DNA of 64,000 nt from JACRLW01 sp050181465 (GTDB lineage: Bacteria > Planctomycetota > UBA1135 > UBA2386). Shown piece by piece: positions 59,420-64,000 of the stretch (position 1 is the stretch's first letter; each line of letters starts with the position of its first letter). The stretch covers positions 78,579 to 142,578 of the forward strand of contig JBFXDD010000009.1 in the NCBI GenBank assembly GCA_050181465.1. Direction: 5' to 3'. Position numbers and translations under genes: made by a program. Under the pieces are notes generated by a model that did not search any database, was not told the origin of the DNA, and saw only the letters and a program-made list of their open reading frames with translations.

Positions 59420-61456
59420 ATGGACTGGATTCTCCCTGTCTCCCTCGTCGTCGCCGTGCTGGCTGTGGGCATGGCGGTCGCCCTGTTCAAGTCGATCATG
59501 ACCAGGGACGCTGGCACCGATCGCATGAAGGAGATCGCGCAAGCGATCCAGGAGGGTGGTCGCGCGTTCCTTCACGCGGAGTACCGCTGGCTGGCGGTCT
59601 TCGTCGTCGCGGTCTTCGTGCTGATGGCCGTGTTGCCGGCATTCTCCATGCGCACTGCGATCGCGTTCGCGCTCGGTGCGATCGCTTCCGCGACTGCCGG
59701 CTACTTCGGAATGCACACGGCAACGCGCGCTGCAGTGCGCACGACGCAGGCGGCCCGCACGAGCTTGATGGACGCCCTCAAGGTTTCCTTCCAGTCGGGA
59801 ACGGTGATGGGACTGACCGTCGTCGGCCTCGGGCTGCTCGGTGTTGCCGGACTCGTGATGATCTACGGCACGAGCACGGAACAGCTCGAGCAAGTGCTGG
59901 GCTTCAGCTTCGGTGCGTCTTCGATCGCCTTGTTCGCGCGCGTCGGCGGCGGCATCTATACGAAGGCGGCAGACGTCGGCGCCGACCTCGTCGGTAAGGT
60001 CGAAGCCAACATCCCCGAGGACGACCCGCGCAACCCGGCCACGATTGCCGACAACGTCGGCGACAACGTCGGTGACGTCGCGGGCATGGGTGCGGACCTC
60101 TTCGAGAGCTACGTCGGTGCAATCCTCGCGACCCTGGTCCTCGCCAGCGAGATCGGCACCCGCGGCCAACTCGGCAATGACGGGACGATGGCGCTGATCG
60201 CCTTCCCGCTGGCGCTCGCGGCCTTCGGCATCCTGTCCTCGATCGTCGGCACCTTCTTCGTGAAGACCAATGACGAGGCGAAGATCGGTGCCGCTCTGCA
60301 TCGCGGCCTGCTCATCGCCTCGGTCGTCCTGGCCGGTGCGATGGCGGTCTTGACGCCCATCCTCGGTGCGACGCCGGTCGCCGGCGGCGATCCGTGGAAG
60401 GTCTACTTCGCGACTCTGATCGGGCTCTTCGTCGGCGTGGCCATCGGCCAAGCGACCGAGTACTACACTGCCAAGGAAGGCAAGCCGGTCCACTGGATCG
60501 CGGACCAGAGCACTTCCGGCCCCGCGACCAACATCATCGCCGGCCTCGCAGTCGGCATGAAGTCCACCTGGATCCCGGTCGTGTTGATCGCGATGGGCAT
60601 CTGGGGTTGCAACGAACTCGCCGGCATCTACGGCATTTGCGTTGCGGCCGTCGGCATGCTCTCGACGCTCGGCATCTCGCTCGGCATCGACGCCTTCGGC
60701 CCGGTGGCCGACAACGCGGGCGGCCTCGCCGAAATGGCCGAGCTGCCGAAGGAAGTCCGCAATCGTACCGACGCGCTCGATGCGACCGGCAACACGACCG
60801 CGGCGATCGGAAAAGGCTTCGCCATCGGGTCGGCTGCGCTCACCGCGCTCGCTCTCTTCAACACGTACCAGACCAAGGCGGCGAACGCGGGCGTCGGCTC
60901 GCTATCGCTCGACTCGTCGCTGGTCGTGATGGGACTGCTCGTCGGCTCGATGCTGCCGTTCCTGTTCTCGTCGATGGCGATGCGCGCCGTCGGCATCGCC
61001 GCAGGCGCGATGGTGGAAGAAGTGCGCCGCCAGTTCCGCGAGATCGCCGGCATCATGGAAGGCAAGGCCAAGCCCGACTACGCGCGCTGCGTGGCGATTT
61101 CGACCGAAGGCGCCATCAAAGCCATGGTCGCGCCCGGACTCCTCGCGGTGGTCGCCCCGATCGCGATGGGCCTCCTGTTCGGCAAGGCGGCGGTTGCGGG
61201 GCTCCTCGCGGGCGCACTCGGCTCCGGTGTCATGATGGCGCTGTTCATGGCGAACGCCGGCGGCGCCTGGGACAACGCGAAGAAGTACGTCGAGGGCGGC
61301 GCGCACGGCGGCAAGGGCTCTACCGTGCACAAGGCGACGGTCATCGGCGACACCGTCGGCGACCCCTTCAAGGACACCGCCGGTCCCTCGATCAACATCC
61401 TCATCAAGTTGATGTCGATCGTCGCGGTCATCGCGATCCCGCTCTTCTCGAAGTGA
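59420..61456 (+). CDS. hppA: Membrane-bound proton- or sodium-pumping pyrophosphatase, K+-dependent type
   Basis: A 678-residue integral membrane pyrophosphatase with about 16 helices. It couples PPi hydrolysis to cation export. The PPi/Mg site has YTKAADVGADLVGKVEANIP, EDDPRNPATIADNVGDNVGD and GDTVGDPFKDTAGPSINIL. The position that sets K+ dependence reads GNTTAAIGKGF, with Ala where K+-independent enzymes have Lys, so it is probably K+-stimulated. Whether it pumps H+, Na+ or both cannot be told. A strong hairpin follows. Confidence 0.95.
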   Translation: MDWILPVSLVVAVLAVGMAVALFKSIMTRDAGTDRMKEIAQAIQEGGRAFLHAEYRWLAVFVVAVFVLMAVLPAFSMRTAIAFALGAIASATAGYFGMHTATRAAVRTTQAARTSLMDALKVSFQSGTVMGLTVVGLGLLGVAGLVMIYGTSTEQLEQVLGFSFGASSIALFARVGGGIYTKAADVGADLVGKVEANIPEDDPRNPATIADNVGDNVGDVAGMGADLFESYVGAILATLVLASEIGTRGQLGNDGTMALIAFPLALAAFGILSSIVGTFFVKTNDEAKIGAALHRGLLIASVVLAGAMAVLTPILGATPVAGGDPWKVYFATLIGLFVGVAIGQATEYYTAKEGKPVHWIADQSTSGPATNIIAGLAVGMKSTWIPVVLIAMGIWGCNELAGIYGICVAAVGMLSTLGISLGIDAFGPVADNAGGLAEMAELPKEVRNRTDALDATGNTTAAIGKGFAIGSAALTALALFNTYQTKAANAGVGSLSLDSSLVVMGLLVGSMLPFLFSSMAMRAVGIAAGAMVEEVRRQFREIAGIMEGKAKPDYARCVAISTEGAIKAMVAPGLLAVVAPIAMGLLFGKAAVAGLLAGALGSGVMMALFMANAGGAWDNAKKYVEGGAHGGKGSTVHKATVIGDTVGDPFKDTAGPSINILIKLMSIVAVIAIPLFSK

Positions 61457-61489
61457 GCGGCCGACCCGGCGAGGCCGGGCGACCAAGCT

Positions 61490-61521
61490 GCGGGAGCGCA
61501 CGCGGAAGCGTTCGCTCCCGC
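61490..61521 (+). terminator. Terminator-like hairpin after hppA
   Basis: GCGGGAGCG pairs with CGCTCCCGC; inside, after one mismatch, CGC pairs with GCG around a GGAA tetraloop. It begins 34 bases after the stop. The T-tract is missing. Confidence 0.6.
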
Positions 61522-61565
61522 GTGCACATACGGGGGCCTGTGCAGACGAGGGCGGCGGGCTATCC

Positions 61566-62006
61566 TTGGGGCGTTCCCCCAACCACTACGGAGACTTTCC
61601 GATCGAACCTCGTGACTTCGCGCTGAATCTCGCCGACATGATCGCTCGGCAACAAGGTCAGGACCTCGTCATCCTCGATGTGTCCGGACCGCTGGCCATC
61701 GCCGACTTCTTCGTGATCGCGACGGCCCGCAATCCCCGTCACGCGCACGCCCTCGCGCGGGAGGTCTTGATGACGGCCAAGGCCGAGGGTCAACGACACA
61801 ACAAGGTGTCGGGCCTCGAGGACGAAGGCGGTTGGGTGCTTGTCGATCTGGACTGGATCGTCGTGCACCTCTTCCTCGCCGACAAGCGCGCGTTCTACGA
61901 CCTCGAATCACTGTGGAGCGACGCGCCGCGAATTCCGTTCACCCCGTCCGATCCCGCTCCGCGGTCGGCGGAACCGTCACTCGATCCACTTCGCGGCACA
62001 GTCTGA
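61566..62006 (+). CDS. rsfS: Ribosomal silencing factor RsfS
   Basis: A 146-residue protein of the RsfS/Iojap family: GQDLVILDVSGPLAIADFFV, IATARNPRHAHALAREVLM, GWVLVDLDWIVVHLFLADKR and FYDLESLWSDAP. It binds ribosomal protein uL14 and blocks subunit joining. Start uncertain: TTG 61566 is the first start in frame, while ATG 61639 would cut the first helix. The C-terminal 25 residues extend beyond the family core. It precedes the DUF255 gene. Confidence 0.88.
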   Translation: MGRSPNHYGDFPIEPRDFALNLADMIARQQGQDLVILDVSGPLAIADFFVIATARNPRHAHALAREVLMTAKAEGQRHNKVSGLEDEGGWVLVDLDWIVVHLFLADKRAFYDLESLWSDAPRIPFTPSDPAPRSAEPSLDPLRGTV

Positions 62007-62079
62007 GAGCTGGCGAAGACGATGAGCCCATCGTCGCATCCAGTTCGACAGATCGCCCGGGCCCCACGAGAACGCCGAC

Positions 62080-63822
62080 ATGACCGGACTCGAATGGCGG
62101 GAGTTCACCCCGTCGCTCTTCGACGACGCCAAGCGCCTCGACCGCCCCGTACTGCTAGTGCTGACCAAGCACTGGTGCAGTCACAGCAAGGCGCTGCTCG
62201 AACGGTCGTTCACCGCGCCGGATGTGATGCGCGCAGCAGACGAGTGGATCGCGGTGCAGGTCGATGCCGAGCGACGACCCGACGTCAACGAACGCTTCGG
62301 CACGGGAGCCTGGCCGTCGATCGCCTACCTGACCCCGGACGGCGAACTGCTGGCCCAAGATCGATTCCTCGACGCGCCGGAACTCGCCGAGCGACTGCGC
62401 AAGGTCGCCCGCTGGTTCCACGGCCATCGCGACACGATCAAAACCGGCATCGAGAGTCTCTGGTCGCAACGCACGGCGAGTGAGGAGGAGCGAGGCCGCC
62501 GCGGTGGGCGGCTCAATCGCGAGATCGTCGAAGACGTCGTGCGAGCCATCTACGAGAAGTTCGATCACCGCTACGGCGGTTGGGGCGACGGCGCGAAGTT
62601 CCCGCTGCCCGAGGCGATCGACTTCGCGATGATCATGGTCAGCAAGCGCGGCGACGAGCACATGCGCGAGGTCGTCACGCTCACGCTCGATCGAATGATG
62701 GAGGGCGGGATCCACGACCACGTCGACGGCGGCTTCTTCCGCTACTCGAAGACCCCCGACTGGCGCACCCCCGAATACGAGAAGCTGCTCGACGCCAACG
62801 CGCTGCGCCTGCGGAACTACCTCGAAGCCTATCAGCTCTTCGGCCGCGACGACTACCTGCGCGTCGCGCGCGGGATCGTCGACTGGATGGTGTCGCAGAT
62901 GCTGGACAAGGACACCGGCGCCTTCTTCGGCAATCAGGCAGCGGACCCGTCCTACTACGTGCTCAACGCGACGCAGCGCAAGCTGCGAGAGCCGCCTCGC
63001 GTCGACCACACGATCTATACCAACGCCAACGCGATCGCCGTCTCGGCGCTACTCAAGGCCTCCGTCACCCTCGATCGCCCGGACCTACGCGACATCGCGA
63101 AGAAGGCGCTGAGCTTCCTGCTCGACAACCTCTACGACGAGCGCGACGGTGTCTACCACTACTGGGACGGCACCTATCACCTGCCCGGAATGCTCAGCGA
63201 TCAGGCCTACCTCATCCGCGCCTTGATCGACGCGTCGCAGCACACCGGCGACGCCGACCTGCTGTTGCCTGCCGAACGCATCGCCGAGCAGGCGATCGCG
63301 CGACAAAAGGCCCCGGGCGGCGGCTTCTGGGACATCGTCAGCGATCAGCGGCAGCACGGCTCGATGCGCCGCCGCAATCGCAGCATCCTCGAGAACTCGG
63401 TGATGGCCGAAGCGCTGCTTCGCTTGTCGCTGCTCTCGCGGCGCCCGGAGTTCCACGACGAAGCGCACGCCACTCTCGAGGCGTTCGTCGGCGACTACAA
63501 GGAGTACGGCTACTACGTCGCCGGCTACGGCCGCGCAGTCGACCTGATCTTCTACCAACCGGTCGCGATCACCATCGTCGGCGATCGCAACTCCAAGGAA
63601 GCCGAAGCGCTGCGCCGCGCAGCATTGACCGCCTACGTGCCGTCGCGGGTCGTTCAGATGCTGGACCCGGCCTTCGACCCGATCCTGATCGGACGCTCGG
63701 GATTCACCGTCGAGCCGACCGCGGTTGCCCACGTCGCGCTGGGCTCAGAACCTCGCGGCAGTGCGCGGTCGCCCGACGAACTGACAAAGCTGATCGAGAC
63801 GGTCGAGAGTTCGCGACGCTGA
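62080..63822 (+). CDS. DUF255 (thioredoxin-like)/six-hairpin protein, YyaL-like, single-Cys active site
   Basis: A 580-residue protein of the YyaL/SSP411 type, somewhat shorter than the usual 650-700. An N-terminal thioredoxin-like domain (about 1-125) includes VLLVLTKHWCSHSKALLERS. Other members have CHWCH here, so the first Cys is Lys and only one Cys remains. The large C-terminal part is an alpha/alpha toroid of glycosidase-like helices (YGGWGDGAKFPLPEAIDFAM; GGIHDHVDGGFFRYSKTPDW; YHYWDGTYHLPGMLSDQAYL). Function in the family is unknown. The stop is followed by repeat copy C. Confidence 0.83.
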   Translation: MTGLEWREFTPSLFDDAKRLDRPVLLVLTKHWCSHSKALLERSFTAPDVMRAADEWIAVQVDAERRPDVNERFGTGAWPSIAYLTPDGELLAQDRFLDAPELAERLRKVARWFHGHRDTIKTGIESLWSQRTASEEERGRRGGRLNREIVEDVVRAIYEKFDHRYGGWGDGAKFPLPEAIDFAMIMVSKRGDEHMREVVTLTLDRMMEGGIHDHVDGGFFRYSKTPDWRTPEYEKLLDANALRLRNYLEAYQLFGRDDYLRVARGIVDWMVSQMLDKDTGAFFGNQAADPSYYVLNATQRKLREPPRVDHTIYTNANAIAVSALLKASVTLDRPDLRDIAKKALSFLLDNLYDERDGVYHYWDGTYHLPGMLSDQAYLIRALIDASQHTGDADLLLPAERIAEQAIARQKAPGGGFWDIVSDQRQHGSMRRRNRSILENSVMAEALLRLSLLSRRPEFHDEAHATLEAFVGDYKEYGYYVAGYGRAVDLIFYQPVAITIVGDRNSKEAEALRRAALTAYVPSRVVQMLDPAFDPILIGRSGFTVEPTAVAHVALGSEPRGSARSPDELTKLIETVESSRR

Positions 63823-63828
63823 CGGCAA

Positions 63829-64000
63829 CCTAGCCCGGACTGTTCGTGAACGTCTGCTGCGATCGCCACAAATCGCGCCCGGCGGCGTCGCTACGACGGC
63901 TCCTCCCTGGCAGCGTAGCTACAGCTACGCTTCGGTCGTCGACCGTCGTAGCTCCTTGCCGGGCATCGACCTGCGTCGATCTCGCGACGACGTTCACGAA
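63829..64000 (+). repeat. Interspersed palindromic repeat, copy C (cut by window edge)
   Basis: Same orientation as copy A. Left end CCTAGCCCGGACTGTTCGTG is present, and the central GGCAGCGTAGCTACAGCTAC is intact. The right end stops at GACGACGTTCACGAA, about 14 bases short of the expected 186. It begins seven bases after the DUF255 stop. Confidence 0.88.

Overview
The window is high-GC, densely coded bacterial chromosome that looks like Planctomycetota. The pointers are an ECF sigma factor divergent from a giant Ser/Thr kinase with a C-terminal helical repeat region, many secreted proteins ending in a shared C-terminal module, Kelch-like and carboxypeptidase-regulatory-like surface proteins, and a K+-dependent membrane pyrophosphatase. 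This assignment is inference from gene content; no rRNA is present. There is one 100-N scaffold gap at 23295-23394, and the sequence on both sides of it is the same 127 bases, so the gap is an unmerged contig overlap inside one gene.

Layout. 1-9.5 kb: a truncated membrane protein, a DsbD-type thiol reductase with an in-frame UGA in its active site, a translationally coupled Vms1-like release-factor homologue, an M3 oligopeptidase, a HhH-GPD glycosylase, a degenerate RNA uracil methyltransferase, and a TlpA-like protein with a second in-frame UGA in its active site. 9.7-17.5 kb: a Kelch-like surface protein, a short asparaginase-like protein, and the arsR-methyltransferase/metH operon. 17.5-29.9 kb: tRNA-Ala, a HAMP protein, a MinD-like ATPase, HU, a nitrilase-family amidase, a sigma-70 factor, mrp-DUF1858-trxA, lipB, xseA-xseB, a site-2 protease homologue and a uracil-DNA glycosylase homologue. 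29.9-44.7 kb: a subtilase, a SirB1-like protein, tRNA-Leu, a large membrane-anchored unknown, an aminotransferase, an OB-fold/exonuclease fusion, an HD phosphohydrolase, and the kinase/ECF sigma pair. 44.7-55.6 kb: hypothetical proteins between repeats, three glycosyltransferases in an operon, a SulP-carbonic anhydrase fusion, a beta-barrel candidate and an FHA protein. 55.6-64 kb: an ABC ATPase with a membrane partner, a DedA protein, membrane pyrophosphatase, rsfS and a DUF255 protein.

Two themes stand out. First, two unrelated extracytoplasmic thiol-redox genes, 6.3 kb apart, each carry UGA exactly where the first Cys of a CxxC active site belongs (UVNC and UGPC). Each UGA is followed at the expected distance by a small hairpin with a G in the first two loop positions, as in bacterial SECIS elements. 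They are probably selenoproteins. Second, an imperfectly palindromic repeat of about 186 bp with 20-bp inverted ends occurs eight times (five full-length or edge-cut copies, two centrally deleted copies, one half copy). Several copies directly abut or contain the stop codon of the neighbouring gene.
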